Source of the DNA: Mesorhizobium sp. NFR06
GTDB taxonomy: Bacteria > Pseudomonadota > Alphaproteobacteria > Rhizobiales > Rhizobiaceae
NCBI RefSeq assembly: GCF_900115245.1
Contig: NZ_FOVT01000010.1
Location: 1-64,000, forward strand
Direction of reading: 5' to 3'
DNA: 64,000 bases
Positions 53,055 through 61,728 of this stretch are shown piece by piece. The notes under the pieces were generated by a model. That model was not told the DNA's origin and did not search any database. It saw nothing but the letters and a program-made list of their open reading frames with translations. Every line of letters begins with the position of its first letter. Position 1 is the first letter of the stretch. A program made the position numbers and the translations under genes.

Positions 53055-53110
53055 ACCGCCAGCGGCTGATGATCCAATCCACTCAGTCAATCTAAAGGGC
53101 AAAGAGAATC

Positions 53111-54043
53111 ATGCGCTGCAGGATCGTTGGTGCGCCGGTGCAGGATGGCGCGGGCAGGATGGGATGCGAGATGGGGCCGAGCGCGTTGCGCACGGCGGGC
53201 CTTGTCTCGGTGCTGGCTGAACTCGGCCATGAGGTCGAGGATTGGGGCGCGGTCGAGAAGGCCGCGGCGCGCCCGGTGGCCCATGGCAACCTCGCCTTGA
53301 AGGCGCTGCCGGAGATTTCCGCCTGGACGGCGGCGATCGCCGAGACGGCCTACGCGGCTTCGATGGAAGCGATGCCGATCTTCCTCGGCGGCGACCATTC
53401 GATCTCCGCCGGCACGGTCTCCGGCGTTGCGCGCCGCGCTGCCGAACGTGGCCGGCCGCTCTTCGTGCTGTGGCTCGACGCGCATCCGGATTTCCACACG
53501 CTCGACACCACCACCAGCGGCAATCTGCACGGCGTGCCGCTCGCTTATGCCAGCGGGCAGCCGGGTTTCACGGGCTATTTCCCGGACCTGCCTTCGGCCG
53601 TCGACCCGGCCCGCGTCTGCGCGCTCGGCCTGCGCAGCGTCGATCCGGCCGAGCGTCGCGCGCTCACCCAGGCCGGCGTCACGGTGCACGACATGCGCGC
53701 CATCGACGAGCACGGCATCGCGCCCTTGCTGCGCGCCTTCCTGGCCCGCGTCGAGAAGGAGAACGGGCTCTTGCATGTCAGCCTCGATGTCGATTTCCTC
53801 GACCCCTCGATTGCGCCGGCCGTCGGCACCACCGTGCCCGGCGGCGCCACCTTCCGCGAGGCGCATCTGGTGATGGAGATGCTGTCCGACAGCGGCCTGG
53901 TTTCCAGCCTCGACCTGGTCGAACTGAACCCGTTCCTCGACGAGCGCGGCCGCACCGCCACCCTGATGGTCGACCTCGCCGCCAGCCTGATGGGCCGCCG
54001 CATCATGGATCGCCTGACCCGCAGCCATTCCGGAAGCCTCTGA
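53111..54043 (+). CDS. rocF: Arginase
   Basis: This 310-residue manganese enzyme hydrolyses arginine to ornithine and urea. The metal-binding motifs are FLGGDHSIS, WLDAHPDFHT and SLDVDFLDPSIAPAVGT. It has Pro in DAHPD where many arginases have DAHTD. It is followed by the ornithine cyclodeaminase gene after 2 bp, forming an arginine-to-proline operon. Confidence 0.94.
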   Translation: MRCRIVGAPVQDGAGRMGCEMGPSALRTAGLVSVLAELGHEVEDWGAVEKAAARPVAHGNLALKALPEISAWTAAIAETAYAASMEAMPIFLGGDHSISAGTVSGVARRAAERGRPLFVLWLDAHPDFHTLDTTTSGNLHGVPLAYASGQPGFTGYFPDLPSAVDPARVCALGLRSVDPAERRALTQAGVTVHDMRAIDEHGIAPLLRAFLARVEKENGLLHVSLDVDFLDPSIAPAVGTTVPGGATFREAHLVMEMLSDSGLVSSLDLVELNPFLDERGRTATLMVDLAASLMGRRIMDRLTRSHSGSL

Positions 54044-54045
54044 CC

Positions 54046-55104
54046 ATGACCCAGCCGTCTCGCCTTGCCATCGTCCCCTTCGTCAGCGTCGACCGCATGA
54101 TGAAGCTGGTGCTCGCCATCGGCGTCGAGCGCTTCCTGACCGAGCTTGCCGCCTATATCGAGGAGGATTTCCGCCGCTGGGAACTGTTCGACAAGACGCC
54201 GCGCATCGCTTCGCACAGCCATGACGGCGTCATCGAGCTGATGCCGACCAGCGACGGCAAGATGTACGGCTTCAAATATGTCAACGGCCACCCGAAGAAC
54301 ATGCGCGAGGGCCGCCAGACGGTCACCGCCTTCGGCGTGCTTGCCGATGTCGGTTCCGGCTATCCGATGCTGCTCACCGAGATGACCATCCTGACGGCGC
54401 TGCGCACCGCGGCCACCTCCGCCGTCGCCGCCAAATATCTGGCGCCGAAGGGCTCGCGCGCCATGGCCATCATCGGCAACGGCGCGCAGTCCGAGTTCCA
54501 GGCCGTCGCCTTCAAGGCGCTGCTCGGCATCGACCGGTTGCGGCTTTACGATATCGATCGTTCGGCCTCCGAAAAATGCGCCCGCAACCTCGCCGGCAAG
54601 GGTTTCGACATCACCATCTGCTCGACCGGACAGGATGCGGTGGAAGGCGTCGACATCATCACCACGGTGACGGCCGACAAGCAGTACGCCACCATCCTCA
54701 CCGACAACATGGTCGGCTCCGGCGTCCACATCAATGCGGTCGGCGGCGACTGCCCCGGCAAGACGGAGCTGCATCGCGACATCCTGTTGCGCTCCGACAT
54801 CTTCGTCGAGTTCCCGCCGCAGACGCGCATCGAGGGCGAGATCCAGCAACTCGACGCCGACCATCCGGTGACCGAGTTGTGGCAGGTGATGACCGGCCAG
54901 GCGCAAGGCCGCAGGGCGCCGGAACAGGTCACGCTGTTCGATTCCGTCGGCTTCGCCACCGAGGATTTTTCGGCGCTGCGCTATGTCCGCGACCAGCTGC
55001 AGGCGACCGGCCTCTATGAGGAGCTCGATTTGCTCGCCGACCCTGACGAGCCGCGCGACCTGTTCGGCATGCTGCTCAGGGCCGCCATCGAGCCGGCGGC
55101 GTGA
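54046..55104 (+). CDS. Ornithine cyclodeaminase
   Basis: This 352-residue NAD-dependent enzyme converts ornithine to proline and ammonia. Blocks include MPTSDGKMYGFKYVNGHPKN, TAFGVLADVGSGYPMLLTEM, TILTALRTAATSAVAAKYLA and the nucleotide-binding AIIGNGAQSEFQ. It is the second gene of the arginase operon and completes the route from arginine to proline. Full length. Confidence 0.94.
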   Translation: MTQPSRLAIVPFVSVDRMMKLVLAIGVERFLTELAAYIEEDFRRWELFDKTPRIASHSHDGVIELMPTSDGKMYGFKYVNGHPKNMREGRQTVTAFGVLADVGSGYPMLLTEMTILTALRTAATSAVAAKYLAPKGSRAMAIIGNGAQSEFQAVAFKALLGIDRLRLYDIDRSASEKCARNLAGKGFDITICSTGQDAVEGVDIITTVTADKQYATILTDNMVGSGVHINAVGGDCPGKTELHRDILLRSDIFVEFPPQTRIEGEIQQLDADHPVTELWQVMTGQAQGRRAPEQVTLFDSVGFATEDFSALRYVRDQLQATGLYEELDLLADPDEPRDLFGMLLRAAIEPAA

Positions 55105-55165
55105 CCAGAGTTCGGATGGATAGACGCAAGCTATCGGCAGTGCCGAAGACTTCGCTCTCCGCTTG

Positions 55166-55283
55166 CTAGAGCATGATGCCGAAAAGTGTGAAGCGGTTTT
55201 CGGACGACATCATGCTCTATCTCTTTGATTTAGAGTCGGATTCAGATTTCAGGTCGACTCGACCTGAAATCATCCGGCTCTAG
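55166..55283. repeat. Family B palindromes in tandem, downstream of lacI
   Basis: A hairpin GAGCATGATGCCGAAAA / TTTTCGGACGACATCATGCTC (55169-55217) is followed by a 66-bp segment TATCTCTTTGATTTAGAG...ATCATCCGGCTCTAG (55218-55283) containing the inverted pair TTTCAGGTCGA/TCGACCTGAAA. The latter segment recurs at 56321-56386 in the same orientation. Confidence 0.85.
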
Positions 55284-55314
55284 CCCAGCGCGCCAGCGCC
55301 GGCAACTACCCACC

Positions 55315-56316
55315 CTATCGGCGCGGCGGCGCGCAGCTTTCCCTTTCCACCAGCACCGGCGCCAGCACCTCGCGGCGCGAGGGCGCTTCCGGCTCGCTGA
55401 GGCGCTCGAGCAGCAGGCTCACCGCCCGCGTGCCGATCTTTTCGACCGGCTGCGCGATCGTCGTCAGCGGCGGCCAGGTGGTGACGGCGTAAGGGATGTC
55501 GTCGAAGCCGATCATCGACATGTCGTCGGGGACCCGCAAGCCGCGCGAGCGCAGCAAAGTCAGTGCGCCCATGGCCATCAGGTCGTTGCAGGCAAACAGC
55601 GCCGTGATGTCCGGCGCCTGCGCCATCAGCTGCTCCATCGCCAGGCGGCCACCGGCGAAATGATAGTCGGAATCGACGATCGAGGATGGCCGCAGCTCGA
55701 GTCCTGCCTCCTCGAGCGCGCGCACGAATCCACGCAGGCGGGCCGGGCTGGAGCTCGAGTCGCGCGGGCCGCCGATGACGCCGATCTTTCGATGCCCGAG
55801 CCCGACCAGATGCTTCCCGGCGAGATAGCCGCCATGGACATGGTCGACCAGCACCGAATCGACATTGACCGACTGGATCTCGCGGTCGAGCAGCACCGCC
55901 GGCACGCTGGGCAACAGGCGGGCGAACACCCGCGCATGGTCGGACGAACCGGCGAAGATCAGCCCGTCGATCTGCTTGGCCATCAGCACCGAGAGATAGC
56001 GCTCCTCCTTTTCGGCGTTGCCGTCGGAGTTGCACAGGATCACCGTGTAACCGGAAATGAAGCCGGCATCCTCGATCTGCCTGGCCACGCTGGCGAAGAA
56101 CGGGTTGGAATTGTCGGGCAAGAGCAGGCCGATGGTCTTGGTCTCGCCGCGCCGCAGGCTCCGCGCCACCGAGTTCGGGCTGTAACGCAGCGCCGCGATC
56201 GCCGCGCGCACGCGCTCGGCCGTTTCCGGCTCGACATGGCGCGTGCGGTTCATCACATGCGAGACGGTTGCGACGGACACCCCCGCATGGCGCGCGACAT
56301 CGGCAATCGTCGTCAT
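55315..56316 (-). CDS. LacI-family transcriptional repressor
   Basis: This 333-residue repressor has the LacI helix-turn-helix (TIADVARHAGVSVATVSHVMN, residues 3-23), hinge helix (SPNSVARSLRRGETKTIGLLL) and sugar-binding domain. It resembles RbsR-type regulators. It is the last gene behind the sugar ABC transporter operon, likely its repressor, and the operator-like palindrome at 60025 lies before the first transporter gene. The gene is bracketed by 66-bp direct repeats. Confidence 0.92.
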   Translation of the reverse strand: MTTIADVARHAGVSVATVSHVMNRTRHVEPETAERVRAAIAALRYSPNSVARSLRRGETKTIGLLLPDNSNPFFASVARQIEDAGFISGYTVILCNSDGNAEKEERYLSVLMAKQIDGLIFAGSSDHARVFARLLPSVPAVLLDREIQSVNVDSVLVDHVHGGYLAGKHLVGLGHRKIGVIGGPRDSSSSPARLRGFVRALEEAGLELRPSSIVDSDYHFAGGRLAMEQLMAQAPDITALFACNDLMAMGALTLLRSRGLRVPDDMSMIGFDDIPYAVTTWPPLTTIAQPVEKIGTRAVSLLLERLSEPEAPSRREVLAPVLVERESCAPPRR

Positions 56317-56320
56317 AGGC

Positions 56321-56386
56321 TATCTCTTTGACTTAGAGACGGATTCAGATTTCAGGTCGAATCGATCTGCAATCATCCGGCTCTAG
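56321..56386. repeat. Second 66-bp direct repeat, between rbsC-like gene and lacI
   Basis: TATCTCTTTGACTTAGAG...ATCATCCGGCTCTAG differs from 55218-55283 at about five positions. Its terminal CTA (56383-56385) is the stop codon (TAG) of the permease gene on the minus strand, and its other end is 4 bp from the lacI start codon. Confidence 0.85.
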
Positions 56387-57399
56387 CGAATCTTGCGCAA
56401 CAGCCTCTCCCGGTACGCGTCTAGGATGACCGCGAGCACGATGACAAGGCCGATCACGATGGGTTTGAAATTGTCGCCGACGCCGAGCAGCTGCAATCCG
56501 GTGCTCAGCACCTGCAGGATGCAGGCGCCGACCAGCGTGCCGATGATCGAGCCCTTGCCGCCGCTGAGGCTGGTGCCGCCGATGATGACGGCGGCAATCG
56601 CATTGAGCTCGTAGCCGACGCCGGCGATCGGGCTGCCGATGTTGAGGCGCAACAGATAGACCATCGCCGCGACGCCGGCGGTCAGCCCGCTGATGGTGAA
56701 GGCCGCCACCTTGTAGTAATCCGGATTGTGGCCGGACAGCCGCACCGCTTCGTCATTGGTGCCGACGGCGAAGATCATGCGGCCGAAGACGGTGAAGCGC
56801 AGCACGAACCAGCCGGCCGCGATCACCAGCACCGCGACCAGGAAGATCGACGGCAGGAAGCCGCCGATGATCAGGTTGCCGAAATCGACGAAGCTCTGCG
56901 GCAGGCCGGTGATGGTCGAATTGTCGCTGACGACACGGGCGGCGCCCGCGGCCATGTTGAGCATGCCCAGCGTGACGATGAAGGAGGGGATCTTCCAGCG
57001 CGTCGAGATCCAGCCGTTGAGGAAGCCGCAGGCAGCGCCCGTCGCCATGCAGGCGAGCAGCGCCAGCGTGATCGCCACCGCCGGCGACAGGTTTTCGTCG
57101 ATCATGACGGTCGCGCCGACCACGGTGCAGAGCGCCAGCACCGAGCCGACCGAAAGGTCGATGCCCCCGGTGAGGATGACGAAGGTCATGCCGGCCGCGA
57201 GCACCGTGTTGATGGCGATCTGCACGAAGATCTTCAGCGCGTTGCCGGGCGTCGCGAAATACGGCGCGCTGACCGAGAAGAACAGCGTGATCAGCACCAG
57301 CGCCAGAAGCACGCCGGCATCGCGCACGAGGAAGCGCAGGAACTTCGCCTTGGCCGGTGAAACAGGCGCCGAAACGATGGGTTCGGACGTCTCGCTCAT
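56383..57399 (-). CDS. Sugar ABC transporter permease (RbsC family)
   Basis: This 338-residue membrane protein is the permease of a CUT2-type importer. Markers are MTFVILTGGIDLSVGSVLALC and ELNAIAAVIIGGTSLSGGKGS, with about ten helices. Its ATG overlaps the ATPase stop by four bases. The stop codon is provided by a palindromic repeat. The sugar could be ribose or another pentose or polyol; sequence alone does not tell. Confidence 0.93.
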   Translation of the reverse strand: MSETSEPIVSAPVSPAKAKFLRFLVRDAGVLLALVLITLFFSVSAPYFATPGNALKIFVQIAINTVLAAGMTFVILTGGIDLSVGSVLALCTVVGATVMIDENLSPAVAITLALLACMATGAACGFLNGWISTRWKIPSFIVTLGMLNMAAGAARVVSDNSTITGLPQSFVDFGNLIIGGFLPSIFLVAVLVIAAGWFVLRFTVFGRMIFAVGTNDEAVRLSGHNPDYYKVAAFTISGLTAGVAAMVYLLRLNIGSPIAGVGYELNAIAAVIIGGTSLSGGKGSIIGTLVGACILQVLSTGLQLLGVGDNFKPIVIGLVIVLAVILDAYRERLLRKIR

Positions 57400-58898
57400 G
57401 GTCGCACATACTCCTGATAGGCGAGCGACAGGATGCGCTCCTGGTCGAATTCGGAGCGCGGCACCTCGCCGACGATCTTGTTCCTGGAAAAGACGATGAT
57501 GCGATTGCACATGCCCATCAGCTCGGGCAGGTCTGACGATACCATGATGATGCCCTTCTGCTGCGCCGCCAGCATCCACAGAAGCTGGTAGATCTCGCGC
57601 CGCGCGCCGATGTCGACGCCGCGCGTCGGCTCGTCGAGGATCAGCGTCGAGGTGCCGCGGAACAGCCACTTGGCCAGCACCACCTTCTGCTGGTTGCCGC
57701 CGGAGAGATTGCGCACCGCCTGCTCGATCGAGGCCGCCTTGACGCGCAGCTGGCTGACCAGGTCGTTGGCAGCCACTGCCTCCGCCCTTCGGTTGACCAG
57801 CCCGTGGCGCGAGACCTTTCCGAGATCGGTGATGGTGATGTTCTTGTCGACGGCCATGTCGAGCAGCAGGCCCTGGCCTTTGCGGTCCTCGGTGAGTAGG
57901 CTCAGCCCATGCCGCACCGCGTCCTTGGGTGCGGCGATCGCCACCGGCCTGCCGTCGATCTCGATGACGCCGTCGAGCTTGGGATCGGCGCCGAACAGCG
58001 CCCGCATCGCTTCCGTGCGGCCGCTGCCGACGAGGCCGGCGACGCCAAGGATTTCGCCACGCTTGACGTCGAAGGAAATGGCGGGCGTCGCCGCATCGCG
58101 CTTCAGATTGGCGACGCTGAGCGCGACCTTGCCGGGCACGATCGAGGCATCGAAACCATATTCATCGGCGATGTCGCGGCCGATCATCATGCGCACCAGG
58201 TCGGGCACGGTGAGGCCCCCGAGATCGCGGCTCGCGACCAGCCTGCCGTTGCGCAGCACCGTGACCCGGTCGCCGATCTCGAACACTTCATGCAGCCGGT
58301 GCGAGATGTAGATGATGGTGACGCCTTTCGCCTTCAGCCGCTTGATGATGGCGAAGAGCCGCTCGATCTCGGGCGGCGTCAGCGTCGCCGTGGGCTCGTC
58401 GAGCACCAGCACCTTCGAGTCATAGCTCAGCGCCTTGGCGATCTCGACCAGTTGCATCTGCGCGACGCCCAGTGCCTCGACCCGCGTCCTCGGGTCGATG
58501 TCGAGGCCGACTTCCTTCAACAGCGCCACGGCGCGGCTGTTGAGCGCCTTTCGGTCGACGATGCCGAAGGCGCGGCGCGGCAGGTTTTCCAGCATCAGAT
58601 TCTCGGCGATGCTGAGATAGGGCAGAAGGTTGAGTTCCTGATGCACGATGCGGATGCCGCTCTGCTGCGCGTCATGCGGCGTCCTCGGCTGGTAGGGCTG
58701 GCCGTTGAAGGCGATCGCGCCCGAGTCCGGCTGGTAGATGCCGGCGAGCAGCTTGATCAGCGTCGACTTGCCGGCGCCGTTCTCGCCCAGGATGATGTGG
58801 GTTTCGCCGCGCGCGATCGACAGCGACACCTCGCTCAGCGCGACGGCGCCGGGAAAAATCTTTCCGACCCCTTCAAGGGAAAGAATCATGTCGGTCAT
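57396..58898 (-). CDS. Sugar ABC transporter ATP-binding protein (RbsA family)
   Basis: This 500-residue protein has two fused ABC domains, typical of CUT2 importers. The first has Walker A GENGAGKSTLIKLLAG and VLVLDEPTATLTPPE; the second has the degenerate loop GLVGSGRTEAMRALFG, signature LSGGNQQKVVLAKWL and LILDEPTRGVDIGARREIY. Second gene of the operon. Confidence 0.94.
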   Translation of the reverse strand: MTDMILSLEGVGKIFPGAVALSEVSLSIARGETHIILGENGAGKSTLIKLLAGIYQPDSGAIAFNGQPYQPRTPHDAQQSGIRIVHQELNLLPYLSIAENLMLENLPRRAFGIVDRKALNSRAVALLKEVGLDIDPRTRVEALGVAQMQLVEIAKALSYDSKVLVLDEPTATLTPPEIERLFAIIKRLKAKGVTIIYISHRLHEVFEIGDRVTVLRNGRLVASRDLGGLTVPDLVRMMIGRDIADEYGFDASIVPGKVALSVANLKRDAATPAISFDVKRGEILGVAGLVGSGRTEAMRALFGADPKLDGVIEIDGRPVAIAAPKDAVRHGLSLLTEDRKGQGLLLDMAVDKNITITDLGKVSRHGLVNRRAEAVAANDLVSQLRVKAASIEQAVRNLSGGNQQKVVLAKWLFRGTSTLILDEPTRGVDIGARREIYQLLWMLAAQQKGIIMVSSDLPELMGMCNRIIVFSRNKIVGEVPRSEFDQERILSLAYQEYVRP

Positions 58899-58950
58899 GC
58901 GGCAATCCTGAACGGCGCTCTTCTACCGCAACGGCGATACGGGCACGCGG

Positions 58951-58983
58951 CCATCGCCGCCGGCAGCTTGCCGGCGACGATGG
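58951..58983. promoter_or_regulatory. Intercistronic hairpin between binding-protein and ATPase genes
   Basis: CCATCGCCGCCGGCA (58951-58965) and TGCCGGCGACGATGG (58969-58983) form a 15-bp stem with one mismatch and a 3-base loop. It sits 46 bp past the binding-protein stop. Such hairpins protect the upstream cistron mRNA, giving more binding protein than transporter. Confidence 0.65.
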
Positions 58984-59029
58984 CGAGACGAGCGAAACGC
59001 CGGAGGGAGTGCCGGCGCCCATGCTCGCC

Positions 59030-60001
59030 TCAGGCGGTGATCAGCTTGACGTCGGTCTTGACCCAGCCGGAGAATTTCTCGCCGGCAAGCTCGCGCAGGC
59101 CGTAGTCGATGCCCATGGCCGCCATCTGCGCGCCATACTGCTCGACGGTGGCAAGCATCTTGCCGCTCTTCAGCAGCGGGCCGACGGCCGGGATGTTGTC
59201 GAAGCCGACCACCTTGATCTGGCCCGACTTGCCGGCCGCGTCGATCGCCTTGACGACGCCGAGGGCCATCGAATCGTTGGCCGCCATCACGCCCTGGATG
59301 TCGGGATGCTGGGTGAGGAAGTTGGTCATCAGCGTGTTGGCTTCCTCGGTCTCCCAATGCGCCGTCTTGGAGTCGAGCAGCTTCAGTCCGTACTCCTTCA
59401 CCGAATCGTCGAAGCCGAGTTTGCGCTGCTTGGCGTTGTCGGCCTCCGGATTGCCCTCGAGGATGACCACCTTGCCGCCCTTGCCCAGCGCCTTGCCGAG
59501 CGCATCGCCGGCGAGCTTGGCGCCGGCGCGGTTGTCCGGACCAAAGAAGGCGAGGTCGATGCCGGCCTTCTTTTTGGCTTTCTCGTCGAGCGCGACGTCG
59601 ATGTTGATGACCTTGATGCCGGCCTTCAGCGCCTTGGCGATCGGCGTGACCATCGCCTTGGAATCGGCCGGCGCCACGACGATGATGTTGTACTTCTGGG
59701 TAATGAAGTTCTCGATAGCATCGACCTGCGCTGCGAAATCGCGCTCGTCCTTCATGCCGACGGCAGCGAAATCGAACTTGTCCTTGTTCTTTGCGGCATA
59801 CGCCTCGGCGCCGGCTTGCATCTGCTTGAAGAACTCGTTTGCCAGGGACTTCATGACCAGGCCGACCTTCGGCTTGTCGGCGGCGAGAACCGGGCCGAGC
59901 GGCAAAGCGAGCGCGCCGGCGGCGAGCGCGCTGGTCTTCAGGAATTGGCGACGCGAGAACGAACCCAGGTCGAGCCCATGCGTAGTTGAAACCTTGCTCA
60001 T
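59030..60001 (-). CDS. Sugar ABC transporter substrate-binding protein (RbsB family)
   Basis: This 323-residue periplasmic protein has a Tat-type signal peptide (SRRQFLKTSALAAGALALPLG split by the h-region, with the twin-arginine RRQFLK at about residues 17-22) ending near VLAA. The mature part is a ribose-binding-type fold: VGLVMKSLANEFFKQMQAGAEA, VAPADSKAMVTPIAKAL, GVMAANDSMALGVVKAI. Export through Tat suggests folding before export. First gene of the operon. Confidence 0.92.
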   Translation of the reverse strand: MSKVSTTHGLDLGSFSRRQFLKTSALAAGALALPLGPVLAADKPKVGLVMKSLANEFFKQMQAGAEAYAAKNKDKFDFAAVGMKDERDFAAQVDAIENFITQKYNIIVVAPADSKAMVTPIAKALKAGIKVINIDVALDEKAKKKAGIDLAFFGPDNRAGAKLAGDALGKALGKGGKVVILEGNPEADNAKQRKLGFDDSVKEYGLKLLDSKTAHWETEEANTLMTNFLTQHPDIQGVMAANDSMALGVVKAIDAAGKSGQIKVVGFDNIPAVGPLLKSGKMLATVEQYGAQMAAMGIDYGLRELAGEKFSGWVKTDVKLITA

Positions 60002-60024
60002 GCTTTCCTCCTCTTTGGCTGAGC

Positions 60025-60050
60025 CGTAATCGGTTACGCAACCGATTACG
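60025..60050. promoter_or_regulatory. LacI-family operator before the sugar transporter operon
   Basis: CGTAATCGGTT (60025-60035) and AACCGATTACG (60040-60050) form a perfect 11-bp dyad with the spacer ACGC, 24 bp upstream of the binding-protein start codon. It is the natural target for the LacI-family repressor encoded at the end of the operon. Confidence 0.8.
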
Positions 60051-60107
60051 CGGGAGGGTATGCCCCTCATTTGGCGAGTGTCAATATCAGCCCGGAGGCG
60101 ACCTGGA

Positions 60108-60974
60108 TCAGCCCGGCGGTGGGCCGGCCGAGTTCAGCCGTCCCCGCAACCACTTGGCCGAAAAATCGCTGAAGGCCCGCACCCGGGGATTGCCCTTGAG
60201 GTCAGGGTGGTAGAGCACCCACACCTCCGAGGCGAGCGCGTCGATGGTATCGCCGACGCGCAACAGCCGGCGCGTGGCGCCGAGATAGTCGGGCAGCAGC
60301 GCCTGCCCCCAGCCGGCCTCGGCCGCCGCGGCGGCGGCGGTGAGGCTGTTGACCCTGAGCCCGATCTCGCCCTCTGCGACATTGGCCTTCAGCCATTGCG
60401 CCGCCGGCAAGGCGGACAAGGTCGCGTCGAAACCGATCCAGCCGGCGGCGGCCGACATATCGCTGGCGTAGGCCGCGTAGGAAAAGCGCGCCACACGCCG
60501 CCCGGCCAGCGTCTCCGGCGGCGCCAGCGTCGGCCGGATGGCGACGTCGGCTTCGCGCCGGCCGAGATCGGCAAAGCTGTTGTTGACCTCCAGCGACAGC
60601 GCGATGCCGGGATGCGCGGCGCTAAACGCTTTCAGGCAGGCGCAGGCGATGGCGAGGAGGGTGTCGGCCGTCGTTACGGTGAGCGGCCCGACCAGGCGAT
60701 CGTCCTGTGCCGCCACGCGCCGTTCCACTTCGGCGAGGCGGTCGCGCAATTCCTCCGCCGCCTCGAGGAAGGGCTCGGCCCTGCCGGTCGGCACGAGAGC
60801 GTCGCCGGCGCGTTCGAACAGCACACCTCCCGTACGCTTCTCCAACTCCCTGAGTTGCCTGTAGATCGTCGCGATATGCGTGCCGAGCCTTGCCTGCGCG
60901 CCGCGGACCCCGCCCGCCGCCGCGATCGCTGCCACCAGCCGCACATCGTCATAGTCGATCATCTTCGCATCCAT
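60108..60974 (-). CDS. LysR-family transcriptional regulator
   Basis: This 288-residue regulator has the LysR helix-turn-helix (YDDVRLVAAIAAAGGVRGAQARLGTHIATIYRQLRELEKRTGGVLFER, in segments) and a substrate-binding domain. The start at 60974 (MDAKMIDYDD) fits the family; the frame is open to 61280 without similarity. It is divergent from azoR, 109 bp apart, so probably controls the azoR-SMR pair. Confidence 0.88.
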   Translation of the reverse strand: MDAKMIDYDDVRLVAAIAAAGGVRGAQARLGTHIATIYRQLRELEKRTGGVLFERAGDALVPTGRAEPFLEAAEELRDRLAEVERRVAAQDDRLVGPLTVTTADTLLAIACACLKAFSAAHPGIALSLEVNNSFADLGRREADVAIRPTLAPPETLAGRRVARFSYAAYASDMSAAAGWIGFDATLSALPAAQWLKANVAEGEIGLRVNSLTAAAAAAEAGWGQALLPDYLGATRRLLRVGDTIDALASEVWVLYHPDLKGNPRVRAFSDFSAKWLRGRLNSAGPPPG

Positions 60975-61083
60975 GCGAATGAGAGTGGCACGATTGCTGA
61001 ATGCGCTCGCACAATTGCGAACATATATCGCACTCAGCTGACACCACCAGCCCGACCGGGGCCAGCCTGACTGGAGAACGACA

Positions 61084-61728
61084 TTGAGCCGCATCCTGCA
61101 CATCGAAGCCTCGCCGCGCGCCGACCGCTCCTGGTCGAGCAAGGCGGCGGCAAATTTCCTCGCGCAGCTGAAGGAACGACTGCCAACGGCCGAGATCGAC
61201 CATTTCAACATCTGGACCGCCATCCTGCCAAGCTTCGACGGCGCGGCGATCGACGCCAAATACGCCAGGCTGTCCAACACGCCGCTGACCGATGCGCAAA
61301 GCCGGGCGTGGAAGCTGATCGGCCATTATGTCGCCAGGCTCGACGCCGCCGATGCGATCCTGATTTCGACGCCGATGTGGAATCTCGGCGTTCCTTATCG
61401 GCTGAAGCACCTGTTCGACCTGGTGACCCAGCCCGGCCTCAGCTTCTCCTTCAACCCGGCGACCGGTTACACGCCGCTGCTGCGCGCCCGCCCGACCGCC
61501 GTGCTGATGGCGACCTCCGGCGACTTCACCGAAGGCCCGAGCTACGGCCGGCCGGACCTCGCCACGCCCTATCTGCGCACCGCGCTTGCCTTCATCGGGC
61601 TGAAGGACGCGGCAATCGTCCATGTCTCGCCGACCATCGGCCAGCCGGAAGCGATGGATGCCGGTGCCAGGCGGACCGAAGGCGAAGTGCGCCGGCTCGC
61701 CGCAAGCTTTGCCGGGAGGCTCGCATGA
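61084..61728 (+). CDS. azoR: FMN-dependent NADH:quinone/azo oxidoreductase
   Basis: This 214-residue flavodoxin-fold enzyme matches AzoR: ILHIEASPRADRSWSSKAA for FMN phosphate binding, ILISTPMWNLGVPYRLKHLFDLV for the flavin site, and RPTAVLMATSGDF. It starts with TTG at 61084, which has GGAG at a good distance; no ATG or GTG fits the N-terminal strand. It overlaps the SMR gene by four bases. Confidence 0.9.
   Translation: MSRILHIEASPRADRSWSSKAAANFLAQLKERLPTAEIDHFNIWTAILPSFDGAAIDAKYARLSNTPLTDAQSRAWKLIGHYVARLDAADAILISTPMWNLGVPYRLKHLFDLVTQPGLSFSFNPATGYTPLLRARPTAVLMATSGDFTEGPSYGRPDLATPYLRTALAFIGLKDAAIVHVSPTIGQPEAMDAGARRTEGEVRRLAASFAGRLA

Noticed and set aside
56383..60001. Naming the sugar transporter rbsABC
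   Set aside because: Family membership is clear but no ribokinase or other ribose gene is present, so the substrate was left open.
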